From Eutreptiella sp. 'Long Island Sound 2002' (lineage: Eukaryota > Euglenozoa > Euglenophyceae > Eutreptiales > Eutreptiaceae): a stretch of DNA of 64,000 bases. The stretch is taken from positions 58,875,408 to 58,939,407 of the forward strand of contig OZ038378.1 in assembly GCA_964036045.1 (NCBI GenBank), in the 5' to 3' direction. The notes under the pieces were generated by a model. The model did no database searches. It was not told where the DNA came from and saw nothing but the letters and a program-made list of their open reading frames with translations. Position 1 is the first letter of the stretch. Every line of letters starts with the position of its first letter. Both the position numbers and the translations under genes were made by a program. Shown here one piece after another: positions 1 through 12,163 of the stretch.

Positions 1-1239
1 CACAAGGCACCGAGCGGCTGCAATGAAAACCGCGAGACACAAAAAAGGGGGGATGGGGGGGGGGGCAACCACCAGAGAGCAGCCAACCGCCAGGCGGGCA
101 ACACGAAAAAAGGCGACAGCGCACAGAGAGCCGAGAAGCGCGAGGCCGACAAAGCAAACGACACACAGCGCCAAGGCCCAGGCCACCCGGGGCTTGAACC
201 AAAGAAAGCAAGAAACAAAGGAAGCACGCAAAGAACAACAACGGAGCAAAGAAAAAAAGGAAAAAAAAGCAAAAGGGGGGAGGAGGGCAAACAAAGGACC
301 AAGAAAAGGGCAACCCCAGCCCGGAGGGGGCCGAGCAAAGCAGAAAGACAAAGCGGCCAAAGGTAAAGGTGAGGCACACCAAAGCGCGCCCGGGAGGCCG
401 GCCAGCCCGACCCGGCGGGGACGGACGAGCAAACGCACACATGCAACGGACCCGGGCGTGGCGTCCACCGACCCACAAGGGGAGGTGTCTGCATCCGGAC
501 GAAACAGCCTCGGTGCACCAGACGAGTCCCCTGTCGAACGACAGAAGGTACAGGAAACCCAAAGCGTCAGTGACCGGGTCCTCACACGCCAACCACCGCA
601 GCGCACGGAGCCCAAGACCTACGCTGGAGGGACCCGCCAGGGACAACCCCATCGCCGGGCCACGAACGGGTACGACGCGGAGCGAGCCCAGCGCCCCTGC
701 CTCGGCGGGGTCTAGCAGCAGGCATATTTGGCCCGGTTCTCGGCCGGCCTCTGTCTGCCCCGCGCAACGACCCAGTAAAGCCGGGGGCACAAGCCTCCGG
801 CCTGGGGAAAGGCGCCACAGCGTCCGGAAAGCCGACCGGAGCACCGAGAGCGACCGGACAGGACTAGGCGCGGCGCACCACGCGGGGCCATGAGGCACGC
901 CAGACAGCCACGCCGCCGGCCACGACCAAGGAGCACGGACAGGTGCCAAGCAGCAACAGCCGTCGGGTGCTGCAAACCCGGACAGCAAGCACAACACGCA
1001 ACGAACCACAGCAAAACAGCAAGGGGACAGGTGCCAAGCAACACCAGCCGCCGTCCGGACGGACGTGTGCGCGCGCGGCAGCCAACCCAGCTCCTGCCGG
1101 CTACGGAACAGCCGCCGTCCGGATGGACGCGTGTGCGCCGAGAGGGTACGCAGCCCCTGCCGGCTACGAACAGCTGCCGTCCGGACGGACGAGTGAACGC
1201 CCCGCAGCGACGCCCCGCACACGCAACCCACAGCACAAC
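1..1239. other. Purine-rich and GC-rich low-complexity lead-in
   Basis: The first 700 bases are A/G-rich and leave a Lys/Arg/Gln-rich frame (23-715, + strand) with no recognisable domain; I read it as a composition artefact. From about 1045 to 1200 a ~62-bp unit occurs roughly three times, each copy holding the palindrome CGTCCGGACG (one copy varies) and the phrase CTGCCGGCTACG. This grades into the minisatellite that follows. No gene is supported. Confidence 0.5.
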
Positions 1240-4200
1240 ACACCGAGCGAACACACCTGTGAACAGGAGCCAAGTGGCCCAGGACACCGCACAGCACACC
1301 AGGCGAGCGCACCAGTGAACAAGAACCAAGGGGCCCAGGACACCGCACACGCAACACAACACACTGGGCGGACACACCGGTAAACAGGAGCCAAGTGGCC
1401 CAGGACACCGCACACACAAAACAACGCACCAAGCGGGCACACCGGTGAACAGGAGCCAAGTGGCCCTGGACACCGCACCAGGAAAACAACGCACCAAGCG
1501 GGCAAACTGGTGAACAGGAGCCAGTGGCCCAGGACACCGCACACACAGGCAACGCACCGAGCGGGCACACCGGTGAACAGGAGCAAAGTGGCCCAGGACA
1601 CGGCACAAGCAAAAAACACCACGAGGAAGCACACCGGTGAACTGGAGCCAAGTGGCCCAGGACCCCGCACTCGCAAAGCAACCCACCGAGCGGGCACACC
1701 AGTGAAGAGGAGCCAAGTGGCCCAAAACACAGCACAAGCAAGGCAACACACCATGCGAGCACACCGGTGAACAGTAGCCAAGTGGCCCAGGACACCGCTC
1801 AAGCAAAGCAACGCACCGAGTGGGCACACCGGTGAACAGGAGCCAAGTGGCCCAGGACACCGCACAAGCAAAACAACACACCCAGCCGGCACACTGGTTA
1901 ACAGGAGCCAAGTGGCCCAGGACACCGCACACACAACACAACACACCGAGGGGGCACACCGGTGAACCGGAACCAAGTGTCCCAGGACACCGCACACGCA
2001 AAGCAACGCACCGAGCGGGCACACCGGTGAACAGGAGCCAAGTGGCCCAGCACACCGCACAAGCAAAACAACACACCCATGGGGCACACCGGTGAACAGG
2101 AGCCAAGTAGCCTAGGACACCGCACAGGCAACACAGCACACCTAGCGGGCAGACCGATGAACAGGAGCCAACTGGCCCAGGACACTACACACACAAAGCA
2201 GGGCACCGAGCGGGCACACCGGTGAACAGGAGCCAAGTGGCCCAGGACACCCTACACGCAACACAACAAACCAGGCGGGCACACCGGTGAACAGGAGCCA
2301 AGTGGCCCAGGACACCGCACACGCAACACAACACACCGGGCGGGCACACCGCTGAACGGGAGCCAAGTGGCCCAGAACACCACACACGCAAAGCAACGCA
2401 CCGAGCGGGCACACCGGTGAACAGGAGCCAAGTGGCCCAGGACACCGCACACACCAAGCAACGCACCGAGCGGACACATCGGTGAACAGGAGCCAAGGGG
2501 CCCAGGACACCGCACACGCAACACAACACACATAGCGAGCACACCGATGAACAGGAGCCAAGTCGCACGGGACACCGCACAAGCAAAACAACGCGCCGAG
2601 CGGGCGCACCGGTGAACAGGAGCTAAGTGGCCCAGTACACCAAACACGCAACACAACAAACCACGTGGGCACGGCGATGAACAGGAGCCAAGTCGCACAG
2701 GACACCGCACACGCAAAGCAACGCACCGAGCGGGCACACCGATGAACAGGAGCCAAGTGGCCCAGGACACCCCACATGCAAAGCAACGCACCGAGTGGGC
2801 ACATCGGTGAACAGGAACCGAGTGGCCCAGGACACCGCACACGCAACACAACAAACCACGCGGGCACACCGTTGAACAGGAGCCAAGTGGCCCAGGACAC
2901 CGCACACGCAAAGCAACGCACCGAGCGGGCACACCGATGAACAGGAGCCAAGTGGCCCAGGACACCCCACATGCAATGCAACGCACCGAGTGGGCACCTC
3001 GGTGAACTGGAACCGAGTGGCCCAGGACACCGCACACGCAACACAACAAACCACGCGGGCACACCGTTGAACAGGAGCCAAGTGGCCCAGGACGCCGCAC
3101 ACGCAAAGCAACGCACCGAGCGGGCACACTGTTGAACAGGAGCCAAGTGGCCCAGGACACCGCACAAGCAAAAAAACACACCGAACGGGCACACAGGTGA
3201 ACAGGAGCCAAGTGGCCCAGGACACCGCACAAGAAAAGCAACGCAAAAAGCGGGCACAGCAGTGAACAGGAGCCAAGTGGCCCAGGACACTGCACACACC
3301 AAGCAATGCATGGAGCGGGCAAACTGGTGAACAGAAGCGAAGTATCCCAGGACACCGCACACACAACATAACACACGGAGCGAGGACACAGTTGAACAGG
3401 AGCCAAGTGGCACAGCACACCACACAAGCAAAACAACGCGCAGAGCGGGCACAGCGGTGAATAGGAGCCAAGTGGCCCAGGACACCGCACACGCAACACA
3501 ACAAACCACGCGGGCTCACCGGTGAACATCAGCCAAGTAGCCCAAGACACCGCACACGCAAAGCAACACACTGAGCGGGCACACCGTTGAACAGGAGCCA
3601 AGTGGCCCGGGACACCGCACAAGCAGAACAACACACTGAGCGAGCAAACGGGGGACCAGGAGCCAAGTGGCCCAGGACACCGGAAACGCAAAGCAACGCA
3701 CCGAGCGGGCAGAGCGGTGAACAGGAGCAAAGTGGCCCAGGACACCGCACAAGCAAAACAACGCACCAAGCGGGCACACCGGTGAACAGGAGCCAAGTGG
3801 CCCAGGACACCGCACACACCAAGCAATGCACGGAGCGGGCACACCGGTGAACAGGAGCCAAGTGGCCCAGGACACCGCACACGCAACACAACACACGAAG
3901 CGAGCACACCGGTGAACAGGAGCCAAGTGGCACAGGACACCGCACAAGCAAAACAACGCACTGAGCGGGCACACCGGTGAACAGGAGCCAAGTGGCCCAG
4001 GACACCGCACACGCAACACAACAAACCACAGGAGCACACCGGTGAGCAGGAGCCAAGTGGCCCAGGACACCGCACACGCAAAGCAACGCACCGAGCAGGC
4101 AGGACGTTGAAACGGAGCCAAGTCGCCCGGGACACAGCACAAACAGAACAACACACTGAGCGGGCACACTGGTGAACAGGAGCCAAGTGGCCCATGACAC

Positions 4201-4455
4201 CGCACACGCAACACAACAAACTACGCGGGCACACCGGTGAACAGGAGCCAAGTGGCCCAGGACACCGGACCAGGAAAGCAACGCACCGAGCAGGCACACC
4301 GGTAAACAGCAGCCAAGTGGCCCAGGACACGGCACAAGCAAAACAACACGCCGAGCGGGCACACCGGTGAACAGGACCAAAGCGGCCAAGGACACCGCAC
4401 AAGCAAAACAACGCACCAAGCGGGCACACCGCTGATCAGAAGCCAAGTGGCCCAC
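1240..4455. repeat. 65-bp tandem minisatellite, about 50 imperfect copies
   Basis: A unit of 64-65 bp repeats across 3.2 kb. Its core reads ACCGGTGAACAGGAGCCAAG, followed by TGGCCCAGGACACCGCACAC and a more variable CAAAGCAACGCACCGAGCGG part. Copies differ by substitutions and 1-bp length changes. Because the unit lacks stops on the minus strand and 65 is not a multiple of three, very long minus-strand frames (up to 725 codons) arise in several phases; they encode a Cys/Val/Leu-rich 65-residue super-repeat and are best treated as non-coding. The array ends at about 4455, where the sequence becomes unique. Confidence 0.92.
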
Positions 4456-7400
4456 GATGGGTCGGGCGCACTGGGGCGACCCAGCAAACCCACCGGGCCA
4501 GCACCACGGGCGGTACTCCAAGGCCACTGGTCTGAGCCCGGCCTGGCTGCATCGGGGACCACGTCAAACATTACCCGGAGCCAAGGAAGCAATCGATGAC
4601 AGGCGAGCTGGTACACAGTCCAGGAAGGGGTTGGCTGCCAAGCAGAAAGGCCCCGCAACTCAAGCCACAAGTGGGAGGCGGTCGTACCGTAGACTAGCAG
4701 GAGCAATACCCCTTGTGGTGAGAGATACTCCACACGGCTAGGCAGCCCCCAGAGCTGCCACCCAAAGGAGGGGGCATGTGACCCTACCCATGGACACATG
4801 TGAAGACACCCTCCTACCTGGGACACCTGGACCGGATGGCCGCGACACTGCCTTCCCAAGCACCTGCGGGAGCGGCTTAAGAGGTACCTGAAATAGGGCA
4901 GTGGAAGGGCAGGATGTCCCCTTGGTAAGAGATTCTTCCCGGATTGTCACGGGGGGGATCCCGAGTTCTGGAAGATACGTACCTACCTACCTCCTTGAAA
5001 GGAGAATTGACCATGTCTACCCCTCCGGCACAAAGCGGGAAATCTGTTTTTGAACGTGCGTATTTCAATGCTTCCAGAGGAGGAGTGTACTGGGCCCCGT
5101 TGTTGGTTTTTTGATGCGCCATTATCTGCGGTCTTCTGCGCATGGGAAGATTGCGGACTAGATCTTGTAGAGGACAGTCGTCTTTGTTGTCGGAGACGCG
5201 AAATGCGCTTTTTGGGTTATCAACTGGTAGAAATTGAGCAGCTTTTGCGTCTCTTGACTTGCTTGATGAAAATGAACCACAAGTTGTTGTTTTGAAGATG
5301 ACAGGTAGGTAAAATTGTACAACTCCCCGGAAACTGAATGCTTAGGTAATTCCACAGGGTTGCGGTCATTTGTGATGGGTCATGCCGACGACCCCAAATT
5401 CATTGTCAATCTTTCTGAATGCAAAAACAATAGACACTCAGAAAGTGAGGATGACAACAAGGTGATACTGCTTTGGAAACGCCCGTTGCAGGTTCCAGCT
5501 CAAGTACGCAAAAGTACTATCAACATTGAGGTTGAGCAAATGAATTATGAGAAGTACATTGAGAGCGCTTGAAGGCCCAAGTGAGTCTCAGTTGATCAGC
5601 TTGAGAGGGCAAAATGCTGCTCCGGTCCTCAGCTTGTACCGCAGCTCTTGCTTGCTTGCGAGCTCTTGACGCCAGGTCAACTAATAGAGAACACGTGAGT
5701 GGGCATGTTCCCACATAAATTCGTTTTTTGCACGCCTTCGGACCTGATAATTTCTGTTACATCCTTAGTAGTCCTGGCATGCCTCTCAAAACCCTGACTC
5801 CAGACTGATTTGGTCATGGGGGCAGCTATGGTTCTTTTTTTACGCAGTTGTAATGGCGTCTATGACCAACGCAACGTCAAACTTTAATCTCCTACCCAGG
5901 TCCTCACGCCAGGGTAGTCACGTGCTGCCCATTTGTGGCCCAATATTTCCTGTGACACTTGAGCCCCTGCCATCCCGACCATGATCCAACAGACCATTTC
6001 ATAGGTCCATCTAGTGTCCTGTACCATCTGAACCTACATTGTTCCCCCCTAAGGGTCGAGGCTACAGAACACATAGCCTAAGTAGGTAGGTAAGTAAGTA
6101 AGTAAGGGCGCACATTTGATTGTCACAAAGCTCCTGATTTGTTCTACACTGTGGTCACCTCTGGCGGGAAGGCAAGCTCTCCACCATTGGTTCCCTGCAG
6201 CAGGCAAGCAGGGCACTACATGCACAGGCACAAAAGGGAATCACACTGAATCCACTGTAGGACCCTTCATATTGCCTACAGACAAACTACCTTCTCAGAA
6301 GTCTAATTTACAAAGCTCAGTGTGGCATCAAGCAGCAGCAGAGTGCACCAAAGCTAATGAATGCATGGCTGAAATACCCGACTTCGTACAACAAACCTTA
6401 ATGCTATAAACCAAGCCCATGCACTGCTTTCATATGTAACTGAAGTTACTTCTGAGATTCGCAGGAGGATCCTCTGATTTGATGGTTCCATGAATTCAAT
6501 TTGCCTCAGACTACACCGACAGCGGCCCACACATGTGTTTCAAACACACAAGAAGTCGTGGAGAGAAAAAGCTCTAGTGGCCTACCATGTAACTGATCTC
6601 TGAACCTTGTAACTCCATTTTTCACTGGCACTTGATGTAACTGAATCGACCTGTAACACATATACAAGGAGGAGAGGTAACCGGAAATGCATGCAGAGGA
6701 ACAGGAAATGCATGTTTGACAATGTAATATTTATCTAACTCAGGAAAAAGAGGCCCTCTGCTTTGTGGGCAGGATCGGGGAAAACCAAAAAATATGTGGA
6801 ATCACTGCATGCTCCTCTTGAGCGCCCCGCACCTTAACATGCACCCGCACCCTACTTGGGCTCCGCAATGCTTGGCCACTGTTCACTATCAGTGGTTCAA
6901 CACATGTGATTATATAATCAGACCCAACTGTGTTGCCAGCCCACATTCCGAAGGTGGCCGGCTGGATTCACGAAACAAAACTTTAATCACTGCCCTTCAT
7001 GTAAATTGGTACGCACACAAAGCAGAACGCACGCACTCCAACACTGTGCACGTGCCTACACACGGGCAAGCGCAAGCACTCCAACGCGCAGAGCGCAAGC
7101 ACTCCAGTGCAAGTATGCAACCAAGCTACCAAAATCTGACAAGACCGTCCAAAATGCCAAGACCAAGGCAAAGCTGCAATCCCTCGCTATACTTTAAGCA
7201 CCAAAACAGTGCTTTAGGGCCAAAATTGGCCTCTGACGCAAGCTTCACTTTTACATTCAGCTCAATCTGAGGTATATTTAGAATAAGAACCCAGCCCCAG
7301 GGGGGAGACATAGTGCAGCGCCTTAGCGGTGCCATTAGAGCTGTTCAGTGCTACAAAGGTACCACATCTTAGCTGTGGTAATAACTCGGCACGGAGTGAG

Positions 7401-9277
7401 GATGAACTAAAGCTGGAACCAGGTATGCAGTAAGAGTCTGCCACACTGCCACACTTCCGGACTCCAACTGTTCCAGAAGCAGGAGCCTAGGCTGAAAAAC
7501 TTCAAGCGCGGTTGAGCACACGGGACACAGTTATATCCTTGCGTTCATTTGCCAGCAGCGCGTTTTAACACTGCTCTCTGTAAGCCTGGTTCGCGCTGCC
7601 CAAGGGCTTTTTCCCGCCCTTCTTCTTACGACGCCCCTGCATGTGCGTTCCTCGAACCTGCATTTGGTGATTACCACTTGGAGGCGTTGCTGTCCCAGCG
7701 CACAACTCTGAGGACCTTGGGGATTTCTCTTGATGAGCGCTCCTTCATTTTCGTTTTCGTACTAGTGACCTTGTTGTACGCTGTGTTGTGCAGTGCGCTT
7801 TTCTGTCGCTGCGCCCCTGTTGATGCTGTCTAGTTTGCATGCAGGGTTGCACTCAAGGCATGAACAGCCGCAGCACTAACGGCACCAGCGTTTGCTGTCA
7901 ACCGTCCCGTTTGCGCGTGGAACGTGGGCCAGTTAAGCACGGCATCTTTTTCCGGTGCGTAGGAATCATTGTTTCTGTGTTTGATCAGCACAGAAACGCC
8001 TGCTCGTTGTACCTACCTTTCTGAGCGGTGACGGTAAAAAGTATATCTAAAATGCGTAACTCCTGCACTCAGGCCCGCAGCTGCGCTGGATGCCGTTGAC
8101 GGCTCTCCGTACTCATTGATAAATGTCCTGTCTAACGCCCAAGAGAGTTGAAGAGGCACCAAAAAAATCTGAACCTGCATTGAAATGCAGCTGATACGCT
8201 GCCCCGGCTGCTCAGCAACGTTATCCAAACTTTTCTCTTCGTCGCTTCTCCCAACCGCAGTGTCGCTGTTTTGCTGATCTTCACACGGATCGTTCAATTG
8301 CCCAAGACAGCGAAATTGTAGCAGGCCAGCGGAGCAATGCATGCACAGGCGGAAAGCGGAATCCCACTGCTTTCACTGTACAACCGTTCATAGTGCAAAC
8401 AGACAAACGAATTGTATTCTTTCATTATGTAAACATACAAAACATTTTTGCATTAGTCAGCAGTCTGAGTATCTCCAGATTTAGATCTGCGAGCAAGCGG
8501 TGAACGCCATGAGCACGCATGTGACGTCTGCATCCCCCTGCTGTCCCGCCTCACGTCCAGAGACTTCAACCAGGTTCCCCTACAGCCTGACCGGCAGTAG
8601 ATTTCTTTCAGGCGCCGCCGTCATGGGTGCTTCCTCCAGTTTCCTTTCGAAGGTTCCTACGGCCTACTCCGCCCGTAAGCACAGCCTTTCGGTTGCATGC
8701 AGGCGATCGTACTGTGGAAAGCCGGCGCGAACAGTGCAGCATTTCATCAACCACATTGCACCACTGCGGATCCCTCACCGGCTGGAGTACCCCCTTGGCT
8801 CCCAAATTTACTTGACTATCCTCCATCAATGGCTGGAGGCTAGGGGCCGGCCGTTTCAACTTTTCCTGGGCGGAGCAACGTGTATTGAGGCCATTGACCC
8901 GGGGACCACCGGGTCAACCCTCAGCCCTGCAGGCACCTCACGGTCATCCCGGATTCGAGGATATTTTCCAGAAATCCCGTGGCCAGGCTCGCTATTGTTG
9001 GCCCATGGTTCACCGCTTCATGGCAAATGGTTTCGCAGTCCCACAGGGCTGTTGCTTGCCGCCTTCTGCCGCGTCTGCCTCTTCTCTGTGGCTCTGCACC
9101 TACGACATGGGGTCTCCTTATTGACGTTCGCTTATCACAGAGAGACCACATCGCGTTGGCCCGTTCCACGTTCTTGCAGTGTATCCGGAGTCTAGCCCCC
9201 TCTTCTTGTTCTGTGACGTACTTAGCGTGTTTATGCCCCACCGGGCCGCGAGCAACCCTGTGGCCTGAAGGACTGTT
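4456..9277. other. Unrecognised intergenic sequence with short microsatellites
   Basis: No gene, RNA or mobile element could be supported here. Short simple repeats are visible: tandem TACC units near 4978-4992 and tandem AGGT/AAGT units at about 6081-6107. Open frames are at most ~230 codons, lack recognisable motifs and overlap on both strands. A stretch near 7590-7640 weakly resembles 11190-11250, which may make it a diverged piece of the same retroelement leader. Confidence 0.4.
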
Positions 9278-9310
9278 TTGTGGTGCACTGCACAGGTTGC
9301 TCCTACCTCG
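9195..9310 (+). repeat. Diverged repeat, first copy (retroelement leader-like)
   Basis: This stretch aligns with 11238-11353: both share CCCCACC, then AGCAACCC.GTGGC, then GCACAG.T.GCTCCTAC, in the same order and spacing. Both lead into a frame beginning with a similar AQ(V/I)APTS peptide. I infer two diverged copies of the 5' end of one retroelement family; similarity is read by eye only. Confidence 0.4.
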
Positions 9311-9994
9311 GCGAAGAAGGAAGCAGCAGCTGCTGTAGCAGCAGCAGCAGCAGCAGCAGCGCATGCGGAGCAGGGTGTCGAGGCAGAGGACAAAGCAGAC
9401 ACTACATTCCAAGCACGGGATGACGTTTCCTCCAAGCTCGAGTCCATTCTGGAGTTGCTGCGAAATCAAGGGCAGGGTCAGGAGGCAGGTAATCAGGACT
9501 CAGTTTCACAGCAGACACAGTTGCCGACACAGATGCCGCAGATGCCGACACAGTTGGTAACACAGGTATTGCAAAGTTTGATGCCACCACCAACACAGCA
9601 CACAGTGCACCCATTGCAAAGTGTCCTGACAGCGTTGCCTCCACAAGGGTTGCCATTGCTGCCAGCACAAGCACAGAACCATAACACGCTGCAGCAACTT
9701 CTGCAAGGGCAGCAACTTCTGCAAGGGCAGCAATTTCTGCAAGGGCAGCATCTCCAGGGGCAGAAGCATTTTCTGCAGGGGAAGCAGCAGCATTTTCTGC
9801 AGGGGCAGCAGGGGCAGCTGTTGCAGCAACTTCTGCAGGGGCAGCAGCAGCAGCAGCTTCTGCAAGGCCAGCAGGGACAGTCACAATGTTTGATTGCTGA
9901 ACTTGAGCTACTTCTCTGTTTCTTGATCAGTGATTATTTCTCAGCAAACCATTGCTGCACAACAACCCACTGCACATTGTGCCACGTTTGCTGA
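9278..9994 (+). CDS. Gln/Ala-rich open frame, possible gag N-terminus of a retroelement
   Basis: A 238-codon frame. Residues ~14-31 are an alanine run encoded by a CAG/GCA trinucleotide tract (about 9310-9362). A short acidic stretch follows (~32-70), then a Gln/Leu/Pro region where LLQGQQ-type units repeat about ten times (~145-200). The C-terminal 30 residues (Cys/His-rich) look like read-through into non-coding DNA. The start codon is uncertain. The second gag-like remnant at 12.2-14.1 kb also has a Gln/Pro-rich segment ahead of its capsid-like part, and the peptide just after the start matches the start of a short frame at ~11330, so this is probably a truncated gag. A real low-complexity host protein cannot be excluded. 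Confidence 0.35.
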   Translation: MWCTAQVAPTSAKKEAAAAVAAAAAAAAHAEQGVEAEDKADTTFQARDDVSSKLESILELLRNQGQGQEAGNQDSVSQQTQLPTQMPQMPTQLVTQVLQSLMPPPTQHTVHPLQSVLTALPPQGLPLLPAQAQNHNTLQQLLQGQQLLQGQQFLQGQHLQGQKHFLQGKQQHFLQGQQGQLLQQLLQGQQQQQLLQGQQGQSQCLIAELELLLCFLISDYFSANHCCTTTHCTLCHVC

Positions 9995-10059
9995 CACCAG
10001 AGGCATGGAGCGCACTGCATGTTTTTTTGTGTTCCTCCATCCATTAGCTGTTGCTGAAA

Positions 10060-10715
10060 TGCAGCAACTTTGCAGCTGCAAGACTCATTTTGCATATTAC
10101 GATTCGTTGATGGTAGTCAGAGTTACAGTTCAGCCAGTGGCCTCTTCTGAATTCATAAGTTAATTGATTACAGCTGTTTTTGAACCATCTGCTGAAGGTA
10201 CAACACACAGCGATGACAGTTTTTCTGTTGCTTCACCAGTTAATATTTATCAGCAACCCGCTGAAGTGCAAAAACCCACTGCGTGCTACGCAAGAATTGA
10301 TGGCAGCACAGACATTTCCTGCATCCATTAGTTGTTGCTGTTATGCTGACATGCAGTTGTTTTGCATGTGCAAGACTCATTTTGCATATTACGATTCGTT
10401 CATGGTAGTTAGGCGGTAAGGTGCAGCCAGTTGTCTGCTGTGCATATGTCAGTAAACTGATTGCTGCTTCTTTTGAACCCTCAACTGAAATTACAGCACA
10501 CAGCAATGCTTTGAAGTTCGAATGTGCATCGTGCAGCTGTGCAGATTGCTGTGCAGCTCTGCAGCTGTGTAGGTGGTACGGTGCAGCTAGTTGTCTGCTC
10601 TGCATATTTCAGTAAACTGATTACAGCTGTTTTTGAACCCTGAACTGAAGGTACAGCACACAGCAATAATTTGAAGCTCGAATGTGCATCGTGCATCTGT
10701 ATGATTTTTTTAGTG
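10060..10715. repeat. Imperfect tandem repeat, about 160-290 bp spacing, three copies
   Basis: Three diverged copies can be aligned. The words ACTCATTTTGCATATTACGA (near 10084 and 10375), GGTGCAGC.AGTTGTCTGC (near 10420 and 10577) and TTTTGAACC...AACTGAA (near 10177, 10470 and 10630) recur in order. The DNA is rich in CAGCTG and TGCAGC. No coding potential is evident. Confidence 0.6.
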
Positions 10716-12163
10716 AAATGTTTGTTATGAAAAGTTGGGGTATTGACGAGCATATCACATTATAACTGCATGGTGCAAGACAAAAAGCACAAGGACAATG
10801 TGAATCGTGTGTAGATCAGGGTCAATCTATGTTGTCTACATACATTGCAATGGTTTCCATTTTGCATTGTGTTGGACAAGTAAATAATTCATTTCTCCAC
10901 ACAAATTGAGTTTTTGTTTTGCCCGAAATGTTGGATGTGCATGACATCTTGGCACTCAAAATGCGCCATGTGTCAACTCTTATTATGAATGATAGGCATA
11001 AACCACAAAACCTTCAAAACAAGCTTAATACACAACAAAGATGTGTCAATCTTGTCAACCATTTGGATAGAATCCGGCCTTTGGCCACTAGTGAGTTATT
11101 TGTGCCCGGTAAAATCAAAGGTGCTACTATTTTTCTGAGCCTCAGCACCTGCTCTGTGGGTTCCCACTGCCACCCTTCTGCAACCGCAGGGACGCCAGCT
11201 CGCGTTGCCCCGTTCCCCTTTCCCGCCCTGTTTCCCGGGTCTACGCCTCTTGTTTCTTTTCCATGACTTACTTTGCTTGATTATACCCCACCAGCAACCC
11301 GGTGGCGCCGCTCTGAGAGATCGTTCCATGACCCATGCACAGATCGCTCCTACTTCTACCTCCTTGTTTGAGTCTCCGCTCCTACACCGTTGGTTAGCCT
11401 AGCGAACCTTCTCCTACCACAGGGACGGCACCACGAGTTGCCTAATTTCCTGTTTCGTGCCTAGTGCGCCGGTTGCTCCTACTGCGCCCTTGTTGGTCCC
11501 TGGTGATGGAGACCCCACCACGCATATCTTCCCCTGCACTTTTGCTATTTGGTATTGCCACCAGGCAGTACGCCGCTCGATGCTGAGGCTGTATTTTCAT
11601 CACCTTAGTCCCGGCTGGCCTCCGTCTTCCTCTCCTCGGTCCTCTGCTCATTCTTGCCTACCGTGAATGTTCCTGGTCCCCATGGTCCCTACGGCAATGG
11701 CCTGCTTAATGTGTTCATAGGTTGTGTTATGGCTTTGAGCAGCAGCAGAGCAGCCACCACGGGAACGCGCGATCACGCACTACAGACGGAAGGCGCTAAT
11801 ATGAAGCATCGTGACCCCAGCATGTGTGAATTGAAATATGTATGATATTTCGATATCTTTTGGACAGGCTTTTGTCTTAGAATTGCGCACTGGATTGGAC
11901 TTGGTGCCCTGCTTAACGCTCTTGTGCGAGGTTGTTGAGTTTTGGTAAACGACACAATCCTCAAGAAAAACAAGGCAACGCAAACGAGATCCACAACAAG
12001 TGGTAGCCAGCTAGTTGGCGGGGTATAATTACTGTCGAACTTCTACGTTTCCATTCTTTGGCGCCGTGTTTGACTATTTGTATCTGGATTGTCTTCGCAA
12101 TCATGGAGAACTTTGATCAGGCTGCAAGGCTATTTTTTATCTGCATTTTGACCTGATTCGGCG
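10716..12163. other. Unrecognised sequence, with second copy of the leader-like repeat at 11238-11353
   Basis: An AT-rich part (10716-11100) has no feature I can name. From 11238 to 11353 it holds the second diverged copy of the repeat described at 9195-9310. The part up to 12163 may be the leader of the gag remnant that follows, but no LTR, primer-binding site or promoter could be identified. Confidence 0.35.

Noticed and set aside
180-205. B-box-like GGTTCAAGCCCCGG on the minus strand
   Set aside because: No A box at a suitable distance and no cloverleaf; an isolated match in GC-rich DNA.
2252-4429. A 725-codon minus-strand frame and its relatives in the minisatellite
   Set aside because: It is produced by a stop-free 65-bp unit read in rotating phase; no domain, no start context, and several frames are open at once.
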